DNA from: Hyphomonas polymorpha PS728
GTDB taxonomy: Bacteria; Pseudomonadota; Alphaproteobacteria; Caulobacterales; Hyphomonadaceae
Length of the DNA: 64,000 nucleotides
Direction of reading: 5' to 3'
Assembly: GCF_000685315.1 (NCBI RefSeq)
Contig: NZ_ARYM01000002.1
Location: 186,001 to 250,000 of the forward strand
The notes below the pieces were generated by a model. The model ran no database searches and was not told where the DNA came from. It saw only the letters and a list, made by a program, of their open reading frames with translations. The position numbers and the translations under genes are program-made. Each line of letters opens with the position of its first letter. Position 1 is the stretch's first letter. Of the stretch, positions 9,045 to 17,230 are shown in pieces.

Positions 9045-9205
9045 ATCTGGGCTAACTCCCGGAAAGGGTTGAAACTGTGCGCCTCCCTTAGGGCACTTTG
9101 CCGCCGGACGCTAGCTGGCGGGGCGCGGGGAGGGGGCTAGATAGGGCCGCCTATGACGTGTCACAATGACAGGCCTGTGACGGGGCCAAAAGAGGGGGAG
9201 CCGCC

Positions 9206-9532
9206 ATGATCGCCACCACGCCCGAGGCGCCCTATTGGGCCGTCATCTTCACGGCCATATTCTCCGGCCGGGAGGAGGCGGAATATGCCGAAACCGCCGA
9301 AGCGATGGTCACCCTTGCCCATACGATGCCGGGCTTCCTCGGCTATGAGTCCGCGCAAGGCGAGGGCGGGCTGGAGATCACCGTCTCCTACTGGGAGAGC
9401 GAAGACGCCATCCGCGCGTGGAAACGCCAGGCCGATCATATCGCCGCCCAGAAACGGGGCCGCGAAGCCTTCTATTCGGCCTACACGATCCGCGTCGCCA
9501 GGGTGGAGCGCGCCTACGGGTTCCGAGCGTAG
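9206..9532 (+). CDS. Antibiotic biosynthesis monooxygenase (ABM) domain protein
   Basis: A 108-residue single-domain protein of the dimeric alpha/beta-barrel ABM family. The pattern is typical: an opening strand YWAVIFTAIF, the helix region EYAETAEAMVTLA, then GFLGYESAQ and the ITVSYWESEDAIRAWKR strand-helix that closes most family members. Such proteins act as cofactor-independent oxygenases or heme-degrading enzymes, but many have no known substrate. A GGGGGAG ribosome site precedes the ATG. It is divergent from the polyamine genes and stands alone. Confidence 0.85.
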   Translation: MIATTPEAPYWAVIFTAIFSGREEAEYAETAEAMVTLAHTMPGFLGYESAQGEGGLEITVSYWESEDAIRAWKRQADHIAAQKRGREAFYSAYTIRVARVERAYGFRA

Positions 9533-9551
9533 GAAGGGCGCGCGGGCGCCT

Positions 9552-9932
9552 CTAGATGCGCGAAAGCGCGCGTAGAAACTCGTCAATCGTCATCCAGGCA
9601 TTCGCCGTCCGCTCGGGCGGCACGGACAGGAGGATGCGCCGGGATTGGGCTCCAAACCGGCCGCGGAGAAAGGTCTCGAAGGTGGCCATCAGCCCCCTGG
9701 GTGTACGCAACGTCTCCTGCGTCACCGGAAGTGTCAGCAATTCCTGCAGGAAGTTCTCGACGAGGCTGTCTCCCTCGCTCAGCGACCCGCAAAACAGCCG
9801 GGCGCAGGCGCGCAGACTGGGCACACAATGCTCGGCGCAGTCCGCGACAGTCGGAAACATCCGGCAATTGTGCCGTAGATTGTTCCACTTTAGATTTATT
9901 GTTGGTGTGGTGCGAGAATAAGGATCCGTCAT
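9552..9932 (-). CDS. Hypothetical protein resembling a free-standing PhyR-type sigma-like domain
   Basis: A protein of about 126 residues. The segment LRACARLFCGSLSEGDSLVE, followed by a helix NFLQELLTL, resembles the region-2 part of the sigma-like domain at the N-terminus of PhyR, the anti-anti-sigma factor of the alphaproteobacterial general stress response. No receiver domain follows, and the protein ends after SRI, far short of a complete PhyR. The ATG at 9932 is chosen for an upstream AAGG; a GTG at 9956 would add eight residues. The next gene (10280) is of a family often under general stress control. The similarity is recognised by eye and needs a profile search; it could also be an unrelated hypothetical protein. 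Confidence 0.5.
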   Translation of the reverse strand: MTDPYSRTTPTINLKWNNLRHNCRMFPTVADCAEHCVPSLRACARLFCGSLSEGDSLVENFLQELLTLPVTQETLRTPRGLMATFETFLRGRFGAQSRRILLSVPPERTANAWMTIDEFLRALSRI

Positions 9933-10279
9933 TGCAATCGGCCTTGCAATCGCCACATTCCATATTTGAGAATGCGTAGCAAATACGCTAGAAAATGAGC
10001 TTCATTCACGTTTGAATTTCCTATGGTTTCGAGTGCGGAGGCAGAGCCTATAAAACTGATAAATATAAGGCGCGTTCCGGTAATTTTGCAGTTTTCGATT
10101 GAACGCACTGTAAGTGTGATCGGGAGGGCACACTCGTCCGAGGCGAATTTTTGCTTCCCGCGCGGCCCGGATCAGTCCTATCCTTTCCCTAAGGGCAGCC
10201 ACGAGACTGCCCCGTCAGGCTCTCTGCGGCCACCCGGCCGCTGCACACTGAGGCCTGCATAACGGGAAGGAGACCCAGA
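9933..10279. other. AT-rich intergenic region
   Basis: About 350 bp with no convincing gene. 9961-10020 is only 35% G+C, against a GC-rich background. A 66-codon frame on the minus strand (10002-10202) has no recognisable content. The region must hold the promoters of two divergent genes. I did not find a GGAAC-N16/17-CGTT match to the EcfG consensus on either strand. A purine-rich ribosome site (AAGGAGA) precedes the gene at 10280. Confidence 0.6.
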
Positions 10280-10534
10280 ATGACCCTTGAAAGTATTCTG
10301 ATATTTCTGCTGATCGGCGCGGTTGCCGGCTGGCTCGCCGGGCTGATCGTGAAAGGTTTCGGCTTTGGGCTTATCGGCAATATCGTTGTCGGCATCCTCG
10401 GCGCATTCATTGCGGGCTATGTCTTTCCCGCCATCGGGGTCAGCCTCGGCGCTGGCATCCTGGGAGCAATCCTCCATGCCACGATAGGCGCAGTGATCCT
10501 GCTTCTGGTCGTCCGCGTCATTAAGCGGGCCTGA
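10280..10534 (+). CDS. GlsB/YeaQ/YmgE family membrane protein (transglycosylase-associated)
   Basis: An 84-residue inner-membrane protein with three hydrophobic segments rich in Gly and Ala. It carries the family pattern GAVAGWLAGLIVKG near residues 13-26, then GIVVGILGAFIAGY-like and HATIGAVILLLVVR at the end. Biochemical function is unknown; members are commonly induced by general stress. It has a good AAGGAGA ribosome site and stands between an AT-rich region and argF. Confidence 0.88.
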   Translation: MTLESILIFLLIGAVAGWLAGLIVKGFGFGLIGNIVVGILGAFIAGYVFPAIGVSLGAGILGAILHATIGAVILLLVVRVIKRA

Positions 10535-10668
10535 CGCGCCCCAAGCTGGCCTTCTGCCCGCCCGCGCTGCCGGGCGGGTAGTTCCTGCCGGTGATTTCAC
10601 CAACAAACACTGGCGATCCTCCGAAAAACACGCTATGCGGCGCCCTTTCTTTTGCGGGGGCAGCGCCC

Positions 10669-11595
10669 ATGACGATCCGCCATTTCCTTGATATCTGGCC
10701 CATTGAGCGCGCTGAACTCCGCGCGATCCTCGATGAGGCCCACCGCATGAAGAAGGCCCGCATTGGCTGGCCGAAGGGTAAGGTGGATGACGGCGCCCCG
10801 CTGGACGGCCACACGCTGGCGATGATTTTCGAGAAATCATCCACCCGCACGCGCTTCTCCTTTGATATGGCCATGCGCCAGCTGGGCGGATCCTCGATCA
10901 CCGCCACTTCGTCCGACATGCAGCTCGGCCGGGGCGAAACGATCGACGACACCGCCAAGGTGCTCTCCCGCTATGTCGATGCGGTGATGATCCGCGCCAA
11001 TGATCATACCGATGTGGAAGTCTTTGCCGAAGCGGCCACCGTCCCGGTCATCAATGGCCTCACGGACCGCTCCCATCCCTGCCAGATCATGGCAGACCTG
11101 CTGACGCTGGAAGAACACGGGCTCACCCTGCAGGGCGCGCGCATCGCCTGGGTGGGGGATGGCAACAATGTCTGCGCCAGTTTCATTCATGCCGCGCCGA
11201 AATTCGGCTTTTCCCTCGCCATCGGCACGCCGAAGCGGTTTGCTCCGGATGAAGACGATCTGGAGATCGCGGCCGAGCTTCAGGGCCGGATCGAGCTTTT
11301 CGAGACTGCTGAGGAAGCCGTTGCCGGCGCCGACGTCGTGATCGCTGACACCTTCGTCTCGATGGGGGATACCGACGCCGAACGCCGCCTGCAGATCCTT
11401 GAGCCTTATGCGGTGACCGAGGAGCTGATGGCGCTGGCGGCCGGCGGGGCGAAATTCCTTCACTGCCTGCCGGCCCACCGGGGCGAGGAAGTCGACGCCG
11501 AAGTCATCGACGGCCCGGCCAGCCTCGTCTTCGACGAAGCCGAAAACCGCCTCCACGCCCAGAAAGCCATCCTGCGCTGGTGCCTCGGGAAATAG
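10669..11595 (+). CDS. argF: Ornithine carbamoyltransferase
   Basis: A 308-residue cytosolic enzyme that makes citrulline from ornithine and carbamoyl phosphate. The carbamoyl-phosphate motif SSTRTRF is at residues 57-63, followed by the DRSHPCQ motif in the middle and [10 protein letters not shown] near the C-terminus, which holds the ornithine-loop Cys. The ATG at 10669 is chosen because it begins [10 protein letters not shown] at the usual distance from STRTR and has a GGGGGCAG purine run upstream. hslO follows in the same direction after 83 bp, probably as one unit. carA, which supplies carbamoyl phosphate, is at 37713-38888. Confidence 0.96.
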   Translation: MTIRHFLDIWPIERAELRAILDEAHRMKKARIGWPKGKVDDGAPLDGHTLAMIFEKSSTRTRFSFDMAMRQLGGSSITATSSDMQLGRGETIDDTAKVLSRYVDAVMIRANDHTDVEVFAEAATVPVINGLTDRSHPCQIMADLLTLEEHGLTLQGARIAWVGDGNNVCASFIHAAPKFGFSLAIGTPKRFAPDEDDLEIAAELQGRIELFETAEEAVAGADVVIADTFVSMGDTDAERRLQILEPYAVTEELMALAAGGAKFLHCLPAHRGEEVDAEVIDGPASLVFDEAENRLHAQKAILRWCLGK

Positions 11596-11678
11596 GCCAG
11601 GGCAGGGCGCCCCCTTGCGATCAGGGCCCCTCGCTGCCACATGGGGCGCCTTGACCGCCCCATTGCCCCGAACGGGAT

Positions 11679-12605
11679 ATGCCCATGACCCTGCCTGCCT
11701 TCCAGACCGGTGATTTCACCGCCAGTTTCCAGATTGAGGATCGCCCCATCCGCGGGCGCGCCGTGCGCATGGGCGCGGGCAGCCTCACCCCGATCCTGGC
11801 CCGGCATGATTACCCTGAAAACCTCGCCCGCATCCTCGGCGAAGCCGTCGCGCTGGCGGCCCTTGTCGGCTCCTCGCTGAAGTTTGACGGGCGCATCCTG
11901 GTTCAGGCCGAAGGCGATGGTCCCGTGCGCATGCTGGTGGGAGAATACACCACCAATGGCGGCGTGCGCGGCTATGCCCGCTATGATGAAGAGGCCTGGG
12001 CAAATCTTGACCGCCTCAACAAGGGCAAGCCACCGCATATGCCCCAGCTTTTCGGGCGCGCTGGCCGGCTTGGCCTGATCCTCTTGCAGGACAATCCCAA
12101 CCTGCAGCCCTATCAGGGCATCGTTCCGCTCAACAAGGGCACGCTTGCCCAGTGTGCGGAGGATTATTACAGCATGTCCGAGCAGGTGCCCTCGCGTATC
12201 CGGCTGTCGGTGGAGCCTACCGAAGGCGGAGACTGGATCTGCGGCGGCATGATGATCCAGCGCATCGCCGGTGACGAGACCCGCGGCGATACGCAGGAAG
12301 CCTGGCGCGAAGCTGAGGCCCTGTTCGCAACGCTGACGCCTGCCGAACTGTCAGATCCTGGCCTTCCGATGACGGATCTTCTTTTCCGCCTGTTCCATGA
12401 ACAGGGCGTGCGCCTGGAAGACAGCCGCGCGGTCGATGACCGGTGCACCTGCAATGAGGAGCGCCTGCTGCAGACGCTGCGCGGCATGCCCGAAGAGTCG
12501 CTGCGTGATCTGGTTGAGCCCGATGGCACCCTCGCCATCGACTGTCAATTCTGCAACCGCCACTATGTGCTGCCCATCGAAAGCGTCACCGGCCCGGCCA
12601 ATTGA
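11679..12605 (+). CDS. hslO: Redox-regulated holdase chaperone Hsp33
   Basis: A 308-residue cytosolic chaperone switched on by oxidation. The four zinc-binding cysteines are in the expected C-terminal arrangement: CTC in DDRCTCNEE and CxxC in IDCQFCNRHY. The N-terminal domain holds the usual LARILGEAVALAALVGSSLKF and ARYDEE-type segments. A second in-frame ATG three codons later could be the true start. The gene follows argF in the same direction, a common alphaproteobacterial arrangement, and converges on the epimerase gene. Confidence 0.95.
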   Translation: MPMTLPAFQTGDFTASFQIEDRPIRGRAVRMGAGSLTPILARHDYPENLARILGEAVALAALVGSSLKFDGRILVQAEGDGPVRMLVGEYTTNGGVRGYARYDEEAWANLDRLNKGKPPHMPQLFGRAGRLGLILLQDNPNLQPYQGIVPLNKGTLAQCAEDYYSMSEQVPSRIRLSVEPTEGGDWICGGMMIQRIAGDETRGDTQEAWREAEALFATLTPAELSDPGLPMTDLLFRLFHEQGVRLEDSRAVDDRCTCNEERLLQTLRGMPEESLRDLVEPDGTLAIDCQFCNRHYVLPIESVTGPAN

Positions 12606-12644
12606 CGGGGGTAGTTCGCCGGACCGGCCTGGCCTACTTTCCGT

Positions 12645-13628
12645 TTACCCCCAGAGCGCTGCTCCCGGCGGCGCCACAACACCGTCCGTAAATGTTAGCC
12701 CGTCTTCAATATCGCCCGCCAGCCAGAGCGGCCCGTCCAGATCTGCCGCATCTGCCAGCTGCGCCAGCAGCACTGCCGGCGCCATCGACAGCGAGCCTGC
12801 CACCATACAGCCCACCATCACGCCCATGCCGGCCCCGCGCGCGGCGCGCGCCATGGCGATCGCTTCGGTTAGCCCGCCCGCCTTGTCGAGCTTGATATTC
12901 ACCGCGTCATAGCAGCGGGCGAGGGTCTGGATGTCGGCGCTGGTGTGGGCGCTCTCATCGGCGCAGAGGGCCACCGCGCCGGGCCGCTTCAGCAGCGCCT
13001 CATCCTGGCCGGCGGGCAGGGGCTGCTCGATCAGCACCACACCCAGCTCCGCCGCCGCCTTCATCAGGGCCGGCAGATCAGCCGGGGAGAGGCCCTCATT
13101 GGCGTCGGCGATCAGGCGCGCATCGGGCCGCGCTTCATGCACTGCCTGCAGCCGGGCAATGTCGCCCACCCCGCCAAGTTTCAGCTTCAGCAGCTTGCCC
13201 GGCGCTGCGCGCGCGGCGTCCGCCATGGCGGCAGGCGCGTCCAGCGTAATCGTCCTCGCCGTCTCCACCGGCCTGGGCTCCGGCAGCCCCGCCAGCTGCC
13301 AGACCGGCTTGCCCGCTTTCTTCGCTTCCAGATCCCACAGCGCGCAGTCCACCGCGCAGCGTGCCGCGCCTGGCTTCATCAGGCTCTGCAGGGCCTCAAG
13401 GCTGATCCCGGCCTCGATCTCTGCGCGCGCCGCTTCGATCTCCGCCAGGACAGTGTCGACCGTCTCCCCATACCGGCCATAGGGAACGCTTTCCCCCCGT
13501 CCGGAGTTATCCCCATCCGTGAGGCGCACGCGCACGGTCTCGGCGCTCGTCTTGGCGCCGCGGGAAATCGCGAACGCCGCGTTCAGAGGGGTGGAAATAT
13601 GAGCAGCTTCAAGCCGGAAATGACCCAT
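12645..13628 (-). CDS. Dipeptide epimerase (enolase superfamily, L-Ala-D/L-Glu epimerase type)
   Basis: A 327-residue member of the muconate-lactonizing-enzyme subgroup. The paired catalytic lysine region reads LLKLKLGG (KxK), metal ligands are in ADANEG, IEQPL and CADES, and the second lysine is in NIKLDKAGG. This set is typical of L-Ala-D/L-Glu epimerases, which recycle murein peptides; other dipeptides are possible. The start MGHFRLEAAH is at 13628. It is divergent from the mla operon with an 88-bp gap that must hold both promoters. Confidence 0.88.
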   Translation of the reverse strand: MGHFRLEAAHISTPLNAAFAISRGAKTSAETVRVRLTDGDNSGRGESVPYGRYGETVDTVLAEIEAARAEIEAGISLEALQSLMKPGAARCAVDCALWDLEAKKAGKPVWQLAGLPEPRPVETARTITLDAPAAMADAARAAPGKLLKLKLGGVGDIARLQAVHEARPDARLIADANEGLSPADLPALMKAAAELGVVLIEQPLPAGQDEALLKRPGAVALCADESAHTSADIQTLARCYDAVNIKLDKAGGLTEAIAMARAARGAGMGVMVGCMVAGSLSMAPAVLLAQLADAADLDGPLWLAGDIEDGLTFTDGVVAPPGAALWG

Positions 13629-13716
13629 GGGTTAATCCTCACAGACGAATTGTCTTGGTTTGGCACACGCCGTCCTTAAGCATGTTTTGTTATTGAGGTC
13701 AGTCAGGACCCGAAGA

Positions 13717-14844
13717 ATGCTGAACTCTACCGCCCCCAGCTTCACGCTTGAAGAGAGCGATGAAGGCCGCGTCCTCCGCCTCAGCGGAGACTGGACGGTG
13801 GCGACGATTAACCAGCTGGATGCCCAGCTGCGCGCCGTGTCCGGAGATGTCCCGGAATGTCTGGACGTGTCCGCGCTGGGCCGCCTCGATACTTCCGGCG
13901 CGTTTCTGATTGACCGCACCCTGCGCGAAAAGGGCGCTGCCTGGCCACCCCGTATCCTGGGTGAACATGCTTCCGTGGAGAGCCTGCTCGAGCAGGTTCA
14001 CGCGCATGCCGAGCCGGCCCCGCCGGCTGAAAAGCGCGATACCGGCCTCCTCGCCCTGCTGGAGCGGACGGGCAAGGGCAGCGTTGATTTCATAAAGGAA
14101 ACCCAGGCAAGCTTGGCATTCCTTGGCGAAACCCTGGTTACCGTTGCCCGCCTCGCTGTCCAGCCCTGGAAGCTGCGTTGGACCTCCATCGTCTCGGTGA
14201 TGGAAGAAGCCGGCCTCAACGCGATGCCGATCATCGCTTTCCTTTCCTTCTTTGTCGGCCTCGTCATCGCTTTCATCGGCGCCACCCTGCTCAGCGATTT
14301 CGGGCTCGAAGTCTTCACCGTCCAGCTCATCGGCTTTGCCGTGCTGCGCGAATTCGGCGTGGTGCTGACCGGCATCGTGCTGGCCGGCCGCACGAACTCC
14401 TCCTTCACCGCCCAGATCGGCTCGATGAAGATGCGTCAGGAAATCGACGCGATGCAGACCCTCGGCCTCAAGCCGATGGATGTCATCGTCGCGCCGCGTG
14501 TCCTTGCGATGCTGGTGATGACGCCGGTGCTGACCTTCGTGGCCACCGTCTCCGGCATTGCCGGCGGCATGGCCGTCTGCTGGGGCACGCTGGATATCGC
14601 TCCGGCAGTGTTTCTGGAGCAGATGCGGGAAGCTGTGACACTCGACCAGTTCTGGGTCGGCATGTCGAAGTCACCGGTGTTCGGCCTCGTCGTTGCCTTG
14701 ATCGCCTGCCGCCAGGGCCTGCAGGTGGGCGGCTCGGTCCAGTCGCTGGGCAAGGCGACCACCACCTCCGTGGTTCAGGCCATCTTCGCCATCATCGTCA
14801 TCGATGCGCTGTTTGCCATCTTCTACATGGAGATGGGCATATGA
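13717..14844 (+). CDS. mlaE: MlaE-type phospholipid transport permease with N-terminal STAS domain
   Basis: A 375-residue inner-membrane permease of the MCE-type lipid transport system that keeps outer-membrane asymmetry. Residues 1 to about 90 form a STAS-like domain (LEESDEGRVLRLSGDW, LDVSALGRLDTSGAFL), which E. coli MlaE lacks but many alphaproteobacterial homologues fuse to the permease. The permease part has about five to six membrane segments and the family motif LAGRTNSSFTAQIGSMK, followed by EIDAMQTLGL. The start at 13717 has AGGACC upstream. Its stop overlaps the start of mlaF (ATGA). Confidence 0.93.
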   Translation: MLNSTAPSFTLEESDEGRVLRLSGDWTVATINQLDAQLRAVSGDVPECLDVSALGRLDTSGAFLIDRTLREKGAAWPPRILGEHASVESLLEQVHAHAEPAPPAEKRDTGLLALLERTGKGSVDFIKETQASLAFLGETLVTVARLAVQPWKLRWTSIVSVMEEAGLNAMPIIAFLSFFVGLVIAFIGATLLSDFGLEVFTVQLIGFAVLREFGVVLTGIVLAGRTNSSFTAQIGSMKMRQEIDAMQTLGLKPMDVIVAPRVLAMLVMTPVLTFVATVSGIAGGMAVCWGTLDIAPAVFLEQMREAVTLDQFWVGMSKSPVFGLVVALIACRQGLQVGGSVQSLGKATTTSVVQAIFAIIVIDALFAIFYMEMGI

Positions 14845-15608
14845 GCGCCGACCCCGTCATCAAGATCCGCGACATGAAAGTCGCCTATGGCCGCAATGTC
14901 GTGCTCGATGAGTTTGATCTCGACATCGAGCGCGGCGAAGTCATCGGCATCATCGGTCCGTCCGGGGGCGGTAAATCCGTCACGCTGCGGGCCATCGTCG
15001 GTCTCAAGCAGCCCGAATCCGGCACGGTCGAAGTCTTTGGCGAACAGCTCGGCCTGCTGAACCGGGAAGAGCGCACCGCGCTGGAGCGCCGCTGGGGCAT
15101 CATGTTCCAGGATGGGGCCCTGTTCTCAAACCTCACCGTGCGGGAAAACGTCATGGTGCCGATGCGCGAGCATACCGATCTCAATCCGACCCTGCGCGCC
15201 CAGCTGGCCGACATGAAGATCCAGATGGCGGGTCTTTCCCCCAGCGCCGGTGACAAATACCCCGCAGACCTTTCTGGCGGCATGCGCAAGCGTGCTGCGC
15301 TCGCCCGCGCCCTCGCGCTCGATCCGGAACTTCTGTTCCTGGACGAGCCGACCGCCGGTCTTGACCCCATCACCGCGGCAGCCTTCGACAAGCTGATCCG
15401 CGATCTGCAGCAGGCGCTTGGCCTCACTGTCTTCCTCGTCACCCACGATCTCGACACGCTGCACGCGGTCTGTGACCGGATCGCCGTGATCGGTGAAAAG
15501 CGCGTGCTGGCCGTCGGCACGATGGACGAGCTGCGGCGCGTCGATCACCCCTGGATACAGCAATACTTTGGCGGGCCGCGCGGACGTGCGGCCTCGGCTG
15601 GCTATTAG
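14841..15608 (+). CDS. mlaF: MlaF-type ABC transporter ATP-binding protein
   Basis: A 255-residue ATPase driving lipid transport with MlaE. Walker A GPSGGGKS is at residues 39-46, the signature LSGGMRKRAALARAL is at about 150, and Walker B with the D-loop reads LLFLDEPTAGLDP. The GGMRKR form of the signature is characteristic of MlaF. The ATG at 14841 overlaps the mlaE stop by four bases, showing translational coupling. mlaD follows after 14 bp with an AGGAGA ribosome site. Confidence 0.95.
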   Translation: MSADPVIKIRDMKVAYGRNVVLDEFDLDIERGEVIGIIGPSGGGKSVTLRAIVGLKQPESGTVEVFGEQLGLLNREERTALERRWGIMFQDGALFSNLTVRENVMVPMREHTDLNPTLRAQLADMKIQMAGLSPSAGDKYPADLSGGMRKRAALARALALDPELLFLDEPTAGLDPITAAAFDKLIRDLQQALGLTVFLVTHDLDTLHAVCDRIAVIGEKRVLAVGTMDELRRVDHPWIQQYFGGPRGRAASAGY

Positions 15609-15622
15609 GAGAGTTTGGACCC

Positions 15623-16576
15623 ATGGAAACCCGGGCAAACTATGCATTGATTGGCGGTCTGGTGATCCTCGCCGCCGCGCTGGTCGCTGGCTTTGTTCTC
15701 TGGCTCGGCCAGTCGGAGTTCAGCCGCGATTACAAAGCCTACGACATCGTGTTCGATGGGCCGGTCTCCCTGGAGGAGGGGGCCGCCGTGCGCTATATTG
15801 GCATCAAGGTGGGTGAGGTTGCGACGGTCCGTGTAGACCGGGGTGACTCCTCCAAGGTGCGCGCCCGGGTCCGGGTTTCGCGCGAAACGCCGGTACGCGA
15901 AGATTCCAGCGCCTCGATCCAGCTCGCCGGCATCACCGGCACAACCTTCATCCAGATCACCGCCGGCACAGGCCGTCCGCTTGAAGCGCGCGCGGGCGAA
16001 CCTGTGCCCGTCATCCGGTCGGAGCGTACACTGGTCGACCAGATCGTTGCTGGCGGCGCCCAGGCGCTCGGCCGCGCCAACCTCACCTTCGACAATATCA
16101 ACAAGATGCTGACCGACGAGAACATCGCCTCGGTCAATGCCACGCTGAAGAATATCGAGATCGCCACCGGAAAGCTCGCCGCAGACGATGGCCTCATCGA
16201 CAAGGCCACCGCCGCTGTGGACGATGTCTCCCGCGCCGCCGTCGCCTTCGAGAAGGCGTCGGTCGAGTTCCAGGAGTTCGGCGACTCGGCCGATACCAGC
16301 CTGGCGGCGGCTGCCGAAGATCTCAAAATCCTCGTCGCGGATCTGCGCACCGTTGCCAAATCGGCCAGCGGCACGCTCGACCGCAGCGCAGAGGCCGTCG
16401 CTGCCGCGACTGCCATCATCGAGGGCCCGGCCACCGAAACCTTCCAGAATGCCGGTGTTGCCAGCAAGGAGCTGCGCATCATGCTTAACCGGTTTGACCG
16501 CTTCCTGAGAGAGCTGGAAAGCAATCCCCAGTCGCTGCTGGTCGGCGAAGCTGTGCCCTATGAGGAGAAACGCTGA
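15623..16576 (+). CDS. mlaD: MlaD-type MCE-family lipid-binding protein
   Basis: A 317-residue protein anchored in the inner membrane by one N-terminal helix (residues 8-29) and carrying one MCE domain (about residues 38-115) with the VRYIGIKVGEV motif. A long Ala-rich helical tail (about 150-300), rich in heptad-like AVEAV patterns, probably forms part of a periplasmic tunnel. It is considerably longer than E. coli MlaD, as is usual in alphaproteobacteria. Its stop overlaps the start of the lipoprotein gene (TGATG). Confidence 0.93.
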   Translation: METRANYALIGGLVILAAALVAGFVLWLGQSEFSRDYKAYDIVFDGPVSLEEGAAVRYIGIKVGEVATVRVDRGDSSKVRARVRVSRETPVREDSSASIQLAGITGTTFIQITAGTGRPLEARAGEPVPVIRSERTLVDQIVAGGAQALGRANLTFDNINKMLTDENIASVNATLKNIEIATGKLAADDGLIDKATAAVDDVSRAAVAFEKASVEFQEFGDSADTSLAAAAEDLKILVADLRTVAKSASGTLDRSAEAVAAATAIIEGPATETFQNAGVASKELRIMLNRFDRFLRELESNPQSLLVGEAVPYEEKR

Positions 16577-17154
16577 TGTTCCGCCCCCTGATCCTGGCCG
16601 CTGCCGCACTGTCGCTGGGCGCCTGCGCAAGCGTCATCCCGCAACGTGATCCGGCAGATGCCCTCTACCGGCTGAGCCCGCTCGATCCGGCTTATGAGCT
16701 GGCGGCCTCCGTCACCGTGCGTGAGCCGGAAGCCTCCCGCCTGCTGGCTGGCCGCTCCATTGCCGCCGAAGATGAAACCGGCGCGATGCGCTATGTGCGT
16801 TCTGTTCAGTGGACGGACCGCGCCACCAGCCTGATGCAGGAAGCCCTGCTCGACCTGCTGAGCGGGGAGGGCGCCAATGTGGCCCTGCCGGCGCAGGCGG
16901 GCGCTTTCACCGATTTCGAATTTTCCTGGCGCATTTCCGACCTCACCCTGAAGGGGGATGCGGCCCGCTGCCGCCTTGAAGGCACGATCCTTCGCGGCAA
17001 GGAGCGCAGCGTCTTCCGCCAGACCTCGATTGCCACCTCGGCCACTGCGCGGGGCCGCACCGACGCGGCGCGCGCCGAAGCGCTGGTGCAGGCCGGGCAG
17101 GCCTGCGCGCGGGAAGCGGCCGCGTTCATTGCCGACGCCACCCGCCAGCCCTGA
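16576..17154 (+). CDS. ABC-transport auxiliary lipoprotein (PqiC/ABC_trans_aux type)
   Basis: A 192-residue lipoprotein. The signal peptide ends in the lipobox LGAC (Cys at about residue 17). The mature part begins SVIPQRDPADALYRLSPLDP, matching the opening of the ABC_trans_aux/PqiC family, whose members are outer-membrane partners of MCE systems. It is the last gene of mlaEFD and is translationally coupled to mlaD, so it likely provides the outer-membrane end of the same lipid conduit. A strong terminator follows. Confidence 0.85.
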   Translation: MFRPLILAAAALSLGACASVIPQRDPADALYRLSPLDPAYELAASVTVREPEASRLLAGRSIAAEDETGAMRYVRSVQWTDRATSLMQEALLDLLSGEGANVALPAQAGAFTDFEFSWRISDLTLKGDAARCRLEGTILRGKERSVFRQTSIATSATARGRTDAARAEALVQAGQACAREAAAFIADATRQP

Positions 17155-17174
17155 GGAGCCTTCTCCGGAAAAGA

Positions 17175-17207
17175 AAACGCCGGCCGCGTCTGACGCGGCC
17201 GGCGTTT
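17175..17207. terminator. Bidirectional terminator after the mla operon
   Basis: AAACGCCGGCCGC (17175-17187) pairs perfectly over 13 bp with 17195-17207 around a 7-nt loop. T-rich sequence follows on the plus strand and A-rich sequence precedes it, so it can serve both the mla operon and the convergent acyl-CoA dehydrogenase gene. Confidence 0.88.
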
Positions 17208-17230
17208 CTGTTTCCTGAAGCGGTGGCCGA

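Noticed and set aside
10002..10202. 66-codon minus-strand frame in the AT-rich gap
   Set aside because: No recognisable content, no clear ribosome site, and basic aromatic composition typical of chance translation of intergenic DNA.
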